Of a DNA stretch of 7,391 nucleotides, positions 1-6,560 are shown piece after piece; positions within the stretch are counted from its first letter, which is position 1; each line of letters opens with the position of its first letter. The translations under genes and the position numbers were made by a program. This DNA comes from Pseudomonadota bacterium. GTDB lineage: Bacteria > Pseudomonadota > Alphaproteobacteria > Sphingomonadales > SMXR01. The stretch lies in assembly GCA_022571175.1 (NCBI GenBank), contig JACZYI010000090.1, forward strand, positions 1-7,391, given 5' to 3'. The notes below the pieces were generated by a model, which did no database searches, was not told the DNA's origin, and worked only from the letters and a program-made list of their open reading frames with translations.

Positions 1-42
1 AGAAATACAGCCTTTGAGATGACCCAAAATGACTCTGAGTGA
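1..42 (+). CDS. Possible 3' end of an upstream gene (partial, 13 codons)
   Basis: Frame 1 is open from the left edge and reads RNTAFEMTQNDSE before a TGA at 40-42. It overlaps the start codon of the next ORF (ATG at 29-31) by 14 bases, a stop/start overlap typical of translationally coupled genes. Because the next ORF begins like HsdR, an upstream hsdS or hsdM partner would be a natural candidate, but that is inference from context. Thirteen residues are too few to recognise a family, and an open frame this short at an edge can occur by chance. Confidence 0.25.
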   Translation, partial: RNTAFEMTQNDSE

Positions 43-226
43 TAAAGAAACTGAAGCAGAAGCACGTGCCAAATACATTGATCTAAAACTAGATGAGGCT
101 GGCTGGCCTCGTGACCAATGGCTTTTAGAAAGAGAAATCAATCCGGGAAAAATTCTTCCACAAGTGGATGGAGGAAAAAGAATTGAAAAATCAAAATTAA
201 AACCGGCAAGATTTAATATTGTAGTT
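29..226 (+). pseudogene. HsdR-like N-terminal fragment fused in frame to the DUF255 gene
   Basis: Residues 1-66 of the ORF include KETEAEARAKYIDLKLDEAG, then WPRD, LLEREINPGKI, GGKRIEK and ARFNIV. This pattern resembles the start of type I restriction R subunits: an ExxxRxxxIDxxLxxAGW opening, an RE(x)I-T-G-K/R-I stretch, a GG-K/R segment and then the strand before the nuclease residues. The homology stops before the VVEAK-type nuclease core, so no restriction activity is expected. The segment is AT-rich: by hand count 83 G/C in 240 bases (61-300), against 95 in 180 bases (301-480). The resemblance is recognised from memory of the family, without an alignment. Confidence 0.5.
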
Positions 227-2176
227 CCTAAGAAAGTTAAATTATCCGCCAAAAAGAAAAAAGCAGCTAAAGAAAAAAAACCTATTCTATTAGACATACA
301 CGGCGTTTGGTGCCACTGGTGCCATGTTATGGCCCATGAAAGCTTTGAAGACCCGGACACTGCAGTTTTCATGAACGAACATTTCGTCAATATTAAAGTC
401 GATCGTGAAGAACGTCCAGATTTAGACGCACTCTATCAGCGTGCGCTCCACCATACGGGCGGACAGGGTGGCTGGCCCCTCACTGTGTTTTTGACAGCAA
501 ATGCCCGACCCTTTTTTGGCGGTACATACTTTCCCAACCAGAGCCGCCATGGATTACCTTCATTTATGTCTGTCCTTCAGCGCATCCATCACGTTTTTAC
601 CCAGGACCAGAATATGATTCAAACCACCAGCCGCGCCATCTGGCAAGCGTTGAATCAAGACACTGAATATAAATATACTGAACGGTCTGTTCTAAAAGAT
701 GTTCTGGCCACCGAAGATCGTCTTTTGGCCCTTCATGATCCGGTTCACGGGGGTCTTCGGGGGGCACCAAAATTTCCGCAAATCCCGATGCTAAAGGCCC
801 TTTGGGGGAGATATTGGACCTCGGGCGAACGCCCTTTCAAGGCGTCCGTGATTCTGACTTTAGAAAAAATTTGCCGGGGGGGTATTTATGATCATTTGGG
901 AGGTGGTTTTCACAGATATTCAACTGACCAAGAATGGCTGGCGCCCCATTTTGAAAAAATGCTTTATGACAACGCCCAGATCATCGAAATGCTTGCCCAT
1001 GTGTGGGCTCAAGACCCGAGACCCATATTTGCAACATCCTGCAAAGAGACCATTGCCTGGCTGTTAAGAGAAATGACCGACCAAAAAGGGGCCTTTTTTT
1101 CTTCTATTGATGCGGACAGTGAAGGCCGGGAAGGCAGCTATTATGTCTGGGGCAGTGATGAGATTAAACAACTGCTCGGAGAGGGTTATGAGATCTTCTC
1201 TGATCGTTACGATGTGACCAAAGATGGAAATTGGGAACAAGTGAATATTCTCAACCGCCTGAATGAGGCCCAAGACCCAAGCCCGAATGAAAAGTTACAA
1301 AGTGAAAGAGCGAAGGCGAGGCTTATTAAAGCCAGAGATGCTCGTCCCGCGCCCCTGGTTGACGACAAGATTCTCACAGACTGGAATGGTATGATGATTT
1401 CGGCCCTCGTGGTCTCAGGCAGAATTTTTGGTGAAAAGTTATGGATTGATGCCGCTACCCGTGCCTTTGATGCTGTTCTGTCCGTAGAAAAGCAGGCCGG
1501 TAAAAAACTTCTTCACGCCTCCCGGGGCGGGGTGCTCGGAACGGAATCATTCATTGACGATTATGCCCAGATGATCCGTGCTGCCCTGTTGATGTATGAA
1601 GCAACTGCCAAAACCACTTATTTAAATCATGCCGTTCGTTGGCTGGAACAAGCGTATGATCTTTTCAAAATACCCGGTGGGGGATTCTATCTCACATCCG
1701 TATGCGCAACGGATAGCCCCATGAGGCCGGCGGCCACTCTTGATGACGCAATTCCTGCCGCCGCCACCACTATGCTCTCAAATCTTGCGCGCTTGGCTGT
1801 CCTTGTTGACGATCCCGAGATTTCTTCCAAAGGCGATACCCTTTTAAACTATCTTTCCAACCAGTTTCTCTCAAACCCCTTCGGCTGGGCATCGTTGGGA
1901 CCTTCAGCGCGAGCCTGGCTGAACCGGCCTTCCGTCCATATTCAAACCGCTTCTCGTGAGCCAAATCAAAATGAGCTTATGCTCGCCGCGATTGCCTGTG
2001 GTTGCCCTGATCTGGTGATTCTTCGGGGGAGCCCGCCGCCCGAGATCATTGAAGGGGAACAGCATATGACCGCCGCAACAGACGCCGCATATATTTGCGC
2101 ATCAGGTCGGTGTCTTCCTCCCCACCATACCCGCTCTGGGCTCTGTGAGGCTTTGAGCCCCGGCAAAATATGGTAA
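29..2176 (+). CDS. DUF255/YyaL-type thioredoxin-domain protein with a foreign HsdR-like N-terminus
   Basis: The 715-residue product belongs to the DUF255 family (bacterial YyaL, human SPATA20): a thioredoxin-like domain followed by an (alpha/alpha)6-barrel domain related to N-acylglucosamine 2-epimerases. The biochemical role of the family is not established. Seen here: an HGVWCHWCHVM redox motif with Cys95 and Cys98, KVDREERPD at 123-131, GGQGGWPLTVFLT at 144-156, GGTYFP at 164-169, RGAPKFP near 243, GGIYDHLGGGFHRYSTD near 284, and DDKILTDWNGMM around 447-458. The C-terminus retains the family-like AAYICASGRCLPP. No signal peptide is visible, so it is probably cytoplasmic. Family homology begins only near residue 72. 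The usual N-terminal SPYLxxHxxNPVxWxxW region is absent, and residues 1-66 look like HsdR instead. ATG at 29 is the only in-frame start before the domain with room for this N-terminus; the Shine-Dalgarno signal is weak. It runs convergently toward rho. The family call is firm; the integrity of the N-terminus is doubtful. Confidence 0.9.
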   Translation: MTLSDKETEAEARAKYIDLKLDEAGWPRDQWLLEREINPGKILPQVDGGKRIEKSKLKPARFNIVVPKKVKLSAKKKKAAKEKKPILLDIHGVWCHWCHVMAHESFEDPDTAVFMNEHFVNIKVDREERPDLDALYQRALHHTGGQGGWPLTVFLTANARPFFGGTYFPNQSRHGLPSFMSVLQRIHHVFTQDQNMIQTTSRAIWQALNQDTEYKYTERSVLKDVLATEDRLLALHDPVHGGLRGAPKFPQIPMLKALWGRYWTSGERPFKASVILTLEKICRGGIYDHLGGGFHRYSTDQEWLAPHFEKMLYDNAQIIEMLAHVWAQDPRPIFATSCKETIAWLLREMTDQKGAFFSSIDADSEGREGSYYVWGSDEIKQLLGEGYEIFSDRYDVTKDGNWEQVNILNRLNEAQDPSPNEKLQSERAKARLIKARDARPAPLVDDKILTDWNGMMISALVVSGRIFGEKLWIDAATRAFDAVLSVEKQAGKKLLHASRGGVLGTESFIDDYAQMIRAALLMYEATAKTTYLNHAVRWLEQAYDLFKIPGGGFYLTSVCATDSPMRPAATLDDAIPAAATTMLSNLARLAVLVDDPEISSKGDTLLNYLSNQFLSNPFGWASLGPSARAWLNRPSVHIQTASREPNQNELMLAAIACGCPDLVILRGSPPPEIIEGEQHMTAATDAAYICASGRCLPPHHTRSGLCEALSPGKIW

Positions 2177-2439
2177 CCTCAGCATTGTCCGGCGGCGCCC
2201 TGTAAGAGCCCTGACGCTCACCAAAGAGGAGCGTGAGATTGTAGTGCTAGAGTGGAGCTGCGGATGCGACCAATCTTGATCGTTATTGCTTAAAAGGGCT
2301 CTCTTCCGGCTCCAAAACTAATTTTTGGGAGAGGCGAAGCTACTGATCTTCCTCTGCACCATGCAGATGATGCCGAAATGGCGCCCAAAACTCACCGGAC
2401 AACAGGTTCCACTATGCTGGTGGTTGACTAGACTGCTTG
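2177..2439. other. Convergent intergenic region with several inverted repeats; no gene supported
   Basis: This gap lies between the stop of the DUF255 gene and the stop of rho on the opposite strand. Inverted repeats seen: ACGCTC 2214-2219 with GAGCGT 2229-2234; AGAGCCC 2205-2211 with GGGCTCT 2296-2302; AGATT 2236-2240 with AATCT 2272-2276; and CCAAAA 2312-2317 with TTTTGG 2323-2328. The first and third can nest inside the second, giving a possible branched RNA over about 2205-2302. None is followed by a clear T-run on either strand, so a classical intrinsic terminator is not evident. No open frame here has a recognisable family. Confidence 0.45.
2303..2339. terminator. Weak candidate bidirectional terminator hairpin
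   Basis: CCAAAA (2312-2317) and TTTTGG (2323-2328) form a 6-bp stem with a 5-base loop. CTTC (2303-2306) and GAAG (2336-2339) can extend it as an interrupted outer stem. It sits between convergent genes, where a shared terminator would be expected. The A/T run lies within the stem and no U-tract follows, so it may be structural only. Rho-dependent termination is equally possible. Confidence 0.2.
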
Positions 2440-3693
2440 CTAATTATTCATGGATTCAAAAAATTCTTCGTTGGACTTGGTGCCCTTGATCTTGGCCAAC
2501 AAAAACTCAATAGCGTCCACAACACCCATCGGCATGAGAATTCTGCGCAACACCCACATTTTGGAGAGCGTCGCCTTATCGACCAGCAATTCTTCTTTCC
2601 GCGTGCCAGATTTTGTGATGTCAATCGCCGGAAAAATGCGCTTATCGACTATTTTGCGATCAAGGAGAATTTCCGAATTACCAGTACCCTTGAACTCCTC
2701 AAAGATAACCTCGTCCATTCTAGAGCCCGTATCCACCAAGGCCGTGGCAATAATACTAAGGGAGCCGCCTTCTTCAATGTTACGCGCGGCACCAAAAAAT
2801 CTTTTTGGTTTTTGCAGCGCATTGGCATCCACGCCACCGGTCAAAACTTTGCCTGAAGACGGCACCACAGTATTATAGGCCCGGGCAAGTCGTGTGATAG
2901 AGTCCAGAAGAATCACCACATCCCGTTTGTGTTCTACCAGTCTTTTAGCTTTGGCAATAACCATTTCCGCCACCTGAACATGACGTGAGGCCGGCTCGTC
3001 AAACGTAGAACTGATGACTTCTCCCTCCACAGCCCGCTGCATATCGGTCACCTCTTCGGGTCGCTCGTCAATCAACAGGACAATTAGAAATATCTCGGGA
3101 TGGTTCAAAGTGATGGCCTTGGAAAGATTCTGCAGAAGCACAGTTTTGCCGGTCCTGGGCGGCGCCACAATCAAGGCGCGCTGGCCCTTTCCGATGGGCG
3201 CCACCAGGTCAATAATTCTGGCGCTTGGGTCCTTGGTTGGGTCTTGTGGATCAAGCTTAATCCGTTCATCAGGATAAAGCGGCGTCAGATTATCAAAAGC
3301 AACTTTGTGTTTGGATTTTTCCGGATCTTCGAAATTAATCTTACTGACTTTAAGCAAGGCAAAATACCGCTCCCCTTCTTTTGGAGCCCGGATCTGTCCG
3401 GCCACTGTGTCGCCCGTCTTCAGACTGAATCGTCTGATTTGGCTGGGGGACACATAAATATCATCGGGTCCGGGTAAATAGTTGGCTTCTGGTGAGCGCA
3501 AAAAACCGAACCCGTCTTGCAAGACCTCAATGACGCCACTGCCCGTTATCTCGACATCTGATTCCGCGAGATGTTTCAGGATCGCAAACATCAGGTCTTG
3601 TTTGCGTAGATTGCTGGCATTTTCGATGCCGTGGTCTTCGGCCGTTTCCACAAGATCGGCGGGGCTTTTATCTTTTAGTTCTTGTAGGTCCAT
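2440..3693 (-). CDS. rho: Transcription termination factor Rho
   Basis: Rho is a hexameric RNA-dependent ATPase that loads on nascent transcripts and ends transcription at factor-dependent sites in the cytoplasm. The 417 residues match the usual length (E. coli 419). In order: N-terminal helical domain (~1-45); cold-shock-like RNA-binding domain with the RNP motif GFGFLRSP at 61-68 and DDIYVSPSQIRRF at 77-89; Walker A APPRTGKT at 177-184; DERPEEVTDMQR at 209-220; Walker B DVVILLD at 258-264; Q-loop LTGGVDANA at 284-292; and R-loop KGTGNSE at 335-341. All key elements are present. The Walker A variant with RT before GKT is, as far as I recall, common in alphaproteobacteria. The start at 3693 gives the MDLQELK opening typical of Rho; a weak GGGAAT lies just upstream. 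It follows the heme genes on the same strand but is set apart by a 204-bp leader, consistent with separate, possibly autogenous, regulation. The stop is TAG. Confidence 0.98.
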   Translation of the reverse strand: MDLQELKDKSPADLVETAEDHGIENASNLRKQDLMFAILKHLAESDVEITGSGVIEVLQDGFGFLRSPEANYLPGPDDIYVSPSQIRRFSLKTGDTVAGQIRAPKEGERYFALLKVSKINFEDPEKSKHKVAFDNLTPLYPDERIKLDPQDPTKDPSARIIDLVAPIGKGQRALIVAPPRTGKTVLLQNLSKAITLNHPEIFLIVLLIDERPEEVTDMQRAVEGEVISSTFDEPASRHVQVAEMVIAKAKRLVEHKRDVVILLDSITRLARAYNTVVPSSGKVLTGGVDANALQKPKRFFGAARNIEEGGSLSIIATALVDTGSRMDEVIFEEFKGTGNSEILLDRKIVDKRIFPAIDITKSGTRKEELLVDKATLSKMWVLRRILMPMGVVDAIEFLLAKIKGTKSNEEFFESMNN

Positions 3694-3794
3694 GATGATT
3701 CCCAGATTTGGGTTGTGGGTGAAAAGGATTGGTTTCGGCCCGGAAAGGCTTCTGGGGTGTCCCAGTCCTTATTCTGTGCTTCTGTGCAAAATAT

Positions 3795-3808
3795 CAAATT
3801 CGAATTTG
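3795..3808. repeat. Perfect 14-bp palindrome CAAATTCGAATTTG in the rho leader
   Basis: Each half, CAAATTC and GAATTTG, is the exact reverse complement of the other with no spacer. Bases 3794 and 3809 do not extend it. A spacer-free palindrome of this size could be an operator for a dimeric DNA-binding protein; as RNA it would make a poor hairpin unless the centre opens. Confidence 0.6.
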
Positions 3809-3836
3809 TGGTTGGGAGTGCCCCAAGAATCGCCGC

Positions 3837-3864
3837 AAACTACCACTCATCCAAAATAAGTCAA
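3837..3864 (-). promoter_or_regulatory. Candidate rho promoter
   Basis: On the minus strand TTGACT (3864-3859) matches five of six bases of the -35 consensus. After a 16-bp spacer comes TAGTTT (3842-3837), a weak -10 with T, A and the final T conserved. Initiation near 3830 would give a leader of roughly 135 bases containing the palindrome and both hairpins. The -10 match is poor, so this is tentative. Confidence 0.3.
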
Positions 3865-3897
3865 GCGGCGACGAATGTTGCGGTTGCGTATTCTCAA

Positions 3898-4344
3898 CTA
3901 AAAGGGCCTAACAATCGCCATGACAACAATCAAAATCATAAGCGCTGTAGGGATTTCGTTGGTCCGTCGATAAAACTGCTCATCCCTTACATTTCTTCCT
4001 TCAGAAAACATGCGGCGCCAGCGCGCCAGTGCCATGTGGAAGATTGTCAGGGCAATAACAGCAGCCAGCTTTAACGTCATCCAAAAGTCTACGCCCAAAT
4101 CATAACTCCCAACCGAATAGAGAAGAATACCAAAAACCCAGGTCGCGAGCATGGCCGGGTTCATAATTATTTTGAGAAGCTTGCGTTCCATTATCTGGAA
4201 GGTTTTGTCCTGCTCAGAACCCGCTTCCACCTGTGTGTGGTAGACAAACAAACGGGGCAAATAGAAAAGGCCTGCCATCCAGGAAATTACGGAAATCAGA
4301 TGTAGCGCTCTTATCCAGTCACTTATGGAAGCAAGAAATTCCAT
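3898..4344 (-). CDS. hemJ: HemJ protoporphyrinogen IX oxidase (UPF0093, CopD-like membrane protein)
   Basis: HemJ converts protoporphyrinogen IX to protoporphyrin IX in the inner membrane, the step before iron insertion, in bacteria lacking HemG and HemY. The 148 residues are the normal family length. The family signature is clear: W11, then ALHLISVISWMAGLFYLPRL with the conserved histidine of ALH, followed by FVYH. Four membrane segments are apparent at about 9-33, 59-80, 86-108 and 130-146. A conserved-type KLL..NP motif precedes segment 2 and MTLKL opens segment 3. The start is supported by a strong Shine-Dalgarno. The gene lies 18 bp after hemH in a hemE-hemH-hemJ cluster, which strongly supports a heme role. 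The stop is TAG, followed by the rho leader. Confidence 0.93.
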   Translation of the reverse strand: MEFLASISDWIRALHLISVISWMAGLFYLPRLFVYHTQVEAGSEQDKTFQIMERKLLKIIMNPAMLATWVFGILLYSVGSYDLGVDFWMTLKLAAVIALTIFHMALARWRRMFSEGRNVRDEQFYRRTNEIPTALMILIVVMAIVRPF

Positions 4345-4353
4345 GGTTTCGCG

Positions 4354-4361
4354 CCTCCTTT
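4354..4361 (-). promoter_or_regulatory. Strong ribosome binding site for hemJ
   Basis: The minus strand reads AAAGGAGG nine bases before the hemJ ATG, a near-perfect Shine-Dalgarno sequence within the 18-bp gap after the hemH stop. It fixes the hemJ start and implies efficient initiation independent of hemH translation. Confidence 0.8.
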
Positions 4362-4362
4362 G

Positions 4363-5415
4363 CTATGCGGACAGATGACAGCGGCCTCTGCCCTCGGGGC
4401 AGTGGCTGCAGTCTTGATCGCGGAAATCTTCACTAGACGAGTATGCCTGTCTCACAAAATTTGCCAATGCGCCAATAAAAAGTGGATGGGCGCCCAGCGC
4501 AGGCACCCGATGATACTGTTTCACACCGCAGGTCTTTGCATATGCTTTATATTCGATGTCTAGCTCCACCAGCGTCTCCGAATGTTCCGACACGAAAGCA
4601 ATAGGCACAACCATGATCGCTTTTCCCTCTTGGCCCGCCCGGCGCAGCGCATCTCTGGTGCTTGGTTCAAGCCACTTCAGTGGCCCTACCTTACTTTGAA
4701 AACATATTTCATGATCAATCTGATCCTGCCCCGTTTTTAGTTTTAATGCGGATACAATTTCCCTGGTGGTGTTTTCAATCTGCCATAAATATGGGTCTCC
4801 CGCATCACTTTGCTTCTGTGGCAGGCCGTGCGCTGAAAACAAGATGCGGGGCAAAACACTCGCCCGAAGCCCCTCCATTTCTTTCATTATTAGGTCCACA
4901 TGGGCCTCAATAAACTCAGGAGCCTGGGCATAACAGCATAGTTTTGTGGTCGGGGCGTTGAGGCCCGCCCTTCTTGCACAGACATCCCAGTCTTGAAAAG
5001 AGGATCCGCTGGTTGATGTTGAAAATTGAGGGTAAAGTGGTAAAAGAAAAATGCGTTCTGGGCCAAACTCCCTGACCTCCTGAACCACGGTCTGCGTCAT
5101 CGGATGCCAATGCCGCATGGCAACAAAAACTCTCGTGTGTTGGCTGTTTCCCATGACCTTCTGCAAGCTCTGGGCCTGTTTCATCGTCTCTGGCAATAGG
5201 GGTGATCTTCCTCCGATCTGGCGATAAATTTCCCTTGCCGTCGGTGCCCTTCGCGATGAAATAATTTTTGCCAAGACCCATCGCATTGGCGTTGGTAAGT
5301 TAATGATGTTTTTATCAAAGAACAGATTGAAAAGATAAGGTTGAACTGATTCCAGACTGTCCGGTCCACCAAGATTCATAAGGACAACGGCACATTTTTC
5401 GCCTGCTGCTTCCAT
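4363..5415 (-). CDS. hemH: Ferrochelatase with a C-terminal cysteine cluster
   Basis: Ferrochelatase inserts Fe2+ into protoporphyrin IX to make protoheme. The 350-residue sequence shows the N-terminal AVVLMNLGGPDSLESVQPYL block, the LPLYPQFSTSTSGSS substrate-pocket segment (~123-137), the LFSAHGLP signature with the catalytic histidine near 195, CFQSKVGPLKWLEP, and AFVSEHSETLVELDIEY with the conserved acidic residues. The last 18 residues contain C-S-H-C followed six residues later by another C. Such C-terminal cysteines resemble the [2Fe-2S] ligands known in mammalian, Caulobacter and Mycobacterium ferrochelatases, with a fourth ligand expected internally (candidates: the CC in KLCCYAQ or the C in DVCARR). 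Cluster binding is inference. The gene starts 8 bp after the hemE stop, with AGGA only one base before the ATG, so translational coupling to hemE is likely. It is 18 bp upstream of hemJ. The stop is TAG. Confidence 0.97.
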   Translation of the reverse strand: MEAAGEKCAVVLMNLGGPDSLESVQPYLFNLFFDKNIINLPTPMRWVLAKIISSRRAPTAREIYRQIGGRSPLLPETMKQAQSLQKVMGNSQHTRVFVAMRHWHPMTQTVVQEVREFGPERIFLLPLYPQFSTSTSGSSFQDWDVCARRAGLNAPTTKLCCYAQAPEFIEAHVDLIMKEMEGLRASVLPRILFSAHGLPQKQSDAGDPYLWQIENTTREIVSALKLKTGQDQIDHEICFQSKVGPLKWLEPSTRDALRRAGQEGKAIMVVPIAFVSEHSETLVELDIEYKAYAKTCGVKQYHRVPALGAHPLFIGALANFVRQAYSSSEDFRDQDCSHCPEGRGRCHLSA

Positions 5416-5423
5416 TTCCTGGA

Positions 5424-6461
5424 TTACCCTGCTCGTCTGAAATTCTTAACCTGCACCGAAAGCGCACGGACATTCTCCACCGGTACATAGGGCACAATAC
5501 CGTGGCCCAAATTGAATATATGTGGCACATGGCGAAATGCTTTTAAAGTGCGGTCGATTTCATTCTCCAGGACCGAACCACCCACAACCAGCGCGGCTGG
5601 GTCTAAATTGCCCTGTATCACCACATGCGGTGAGAGCTTTTCTGCCGCCCACTCAGGGGAAACACTCGCATCAATGCTGACCGCATCCACGCCTGTTAGT
5701 CGTGCATAGTCCAAATAGCGGCTTCCCGAAGCTCTTGGAAAGCCAATGATTGGTGTGTCTGGTTTTTCCGCCTTTACACGGCGAACAATTTCTTTGGTTG
5801 GCTCAATCACACAAATATCGAAAAGCGAGTCTGGCAAGGCCCCGGCCCAGGTATCAAAAAGTTGCAGGGCATCTGCGCCGGCATTCACCTGACCTAATAA
5901 ATATTCAACAGTGGCCTCAACCAACACTTCTAATAGGGCAGAAAATCTTTGCATATCCTCCAAAACCCAAGACCTGGATCGAACATGATCTTTGGACCCC
6001 CCTCCCTCAATCATATAGGTAGCAACGGTCCAGGGAGATCCAGCAAATCCAATTAAACTATGCCTATCATCAAGATTTCCTCTCACACGCCTAACGGTTT
6101 CGTATACCAGATCGAATTTTTTGGACGCTTGCTTTAGATTATAGTCAGGCAGTCGCTTTTTCTCGAAAAGCGCGTCTAGTTTTGGGCCCTCTCCTTCGAC
6201 AAATCCTACCTCATGCCCAATAGCGTGGGGAACAACCAGAATGTCTGAAAAGAGGATTGCGGCATCCATATCAAACCGCTGAATAGGCTGAAGCGTAATC
6301 TCTGCTGCCAGTTTGGGTGTGTAGACGAGATCAAAAAATGATTTTGTGGTTTGCCGAAGCTTGCGATATTCTTCAAGATATCGGCCTGCCTGTCTCATTA
6401 GCCAGAACGGAACTCTTTTTGTTTTTTTTCTGTTTAGAACATCTAGAAGCAGCTTTGACAT
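5424..6461 (-). CDS. hemE: Uroporphyrinogen III decarboxylase
   Basis: HemE removes four acetate carboxyls from uroporphyrinogen III to give coproporphyrinogen III in the cytoplasm, without a cofactor. The 345-residue length is typical. Seen: signature 1 PFWLMRQAGRYLEEYR at 18-33, with R23 and R27 matching the substrate-binding arginines; ILFSDILVVP at 69-78, with D73 in the position of the catalytic aspartate; signature 2 GFAGSPWTVATYMIEG with its conserved tyrosine; QLFDTWAG; and NLGHGI near the C-terminus with the conserved histidine. The start at 6461 gives the normal N-terminus. On the minus strand GAAGGGAG ends about 11 bases before the ATG, acceptable as a ribosome site. It is the first gene of hemE-hemH-hemJ and borders the candidate oriC, matching the conserved alphaproteobacterial arrangement. 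I could not identify a convincing promoter in the upstream AT-rich gap. The stop is TAA. Confidence 0.98.
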   Translation of the reverse strand: MSKLLLDVLNRKKTKRVPFWLMRQAGRYLEEYRKLRQTTKSFFDLVYTPKLAAEITLQPIQRFDMDAAILFSDILVVPHAIGHEVGFVEGEGPKLDALFEKKRLPDYNLKQASKKFDLVYETVRRVRGNLDDRHSLIGFAGSPWTVATYMIEGGGSKDHVRSRSWVLEDMQRFSALLEVLVEATVEYLLGQVNAGADALQLFDTWAGALPDSLFDICVIEPTKEIVRRVKAEKPDTPIIGFPRASGSRYLDYARLTGVDAVSIDASVSPEWAAEKLSPHVVIQGNLDPAALVVGGSVLENEIDRTLKAFRHVPHIFNLGHGIVPYVPVENVRALSVQVKNFRRAG

Positions 6462-6514
6462 GGTCTCATGATCTCCCTTCTAGAAACTTAGATATCATTC
6501 TCTATTTAATAAGG

Positions 6515-6523
6515 TAATAGTAG
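6515..6523 (+). promoter_or_regulatory. Possible DnaA-trio element TAATAGTAG
   Basis: TAA-TAG-TAG trinucleotides lie at the edge of the AT-rich part. A G-rich stretch (TAGGGGCTGAGGG, 6531-6543) follows, and the DnaA boxes lie 3' of it. The strand and order resemble the unwinding element described for bacterial origins, but the distance to the first exact box (37 bp) is long and three triplets can occur by chance. Confidence 0.25.
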
Positions 6524-6560
6524 TTGTTTGTAGGGGCTGAGGGTAAGTGGAATTGTACTG

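Larger units (their letters stand above)
3694..3897 (-). promoter_or_regulatory. rho leader region with palindrome and hairpins
   Basis: This 204-bp gap lies between the hemJ stop and the rho start. It holds a perfect 14-bp palindrome CAAATTCGAATTTG at 3795-3808. Two short hairpins flank it: TTGGG-AGTGC-CCCAA at 3812-3826 and CTGGG-GTGT-CCCAG at 3752-3765 (plus-strand reading). A possible promoter lies upstream of all three in the direction of rho transcription. Long leaders with autogenous Rho-dependent attenuation are known for rho in other bacteria; whether that happens here is inference. Confidence 0.45.

Noticed and set aside
1064..1273. 69-codon minus-strand ORF inside the DUF255 gene
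   Set aside because: Antisense shadow of a conserved coding region with no motif or ribosome site.
2178..2279. Frame reading LTLTKEEREIVVLEW, reminiscent of an IS630-type transposase N-terminus
   Set aside because: The similarity is only about 15 residues, there is no continuing homology after the stop, and no terminal inverted repeats or target duplication were found.
2200..2302. Known small RNA (6S, SRP or similar) downstream of the DUF255 gene
   Set aside because: Inverted repeats are present, but I could not match the conserved sequence elements of any RNA family I know.
2437..2878. Plus-strand ORFs of 139 and 142 codons opposite rho
   Set aside because: They lie wholly or almost wholly antisense to the highly conserved rho C-terminal half and their translations look like frame shadows (serine/arginine-rich, no domain).
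3014..4074. Several plus-strand ORFs of 60-125 codons across the rho 5' half and leader
   Set aside because: They overlap rho or hemJ antisense, lack recognisable motifs or ribosome sites, and overlap one another in different frames.
4916..5530. Minus-strand ORFs in other frames inside hemH and hemE
   Set aside because: They lie in alternative frames of genes with clear full-length homology; no family features.
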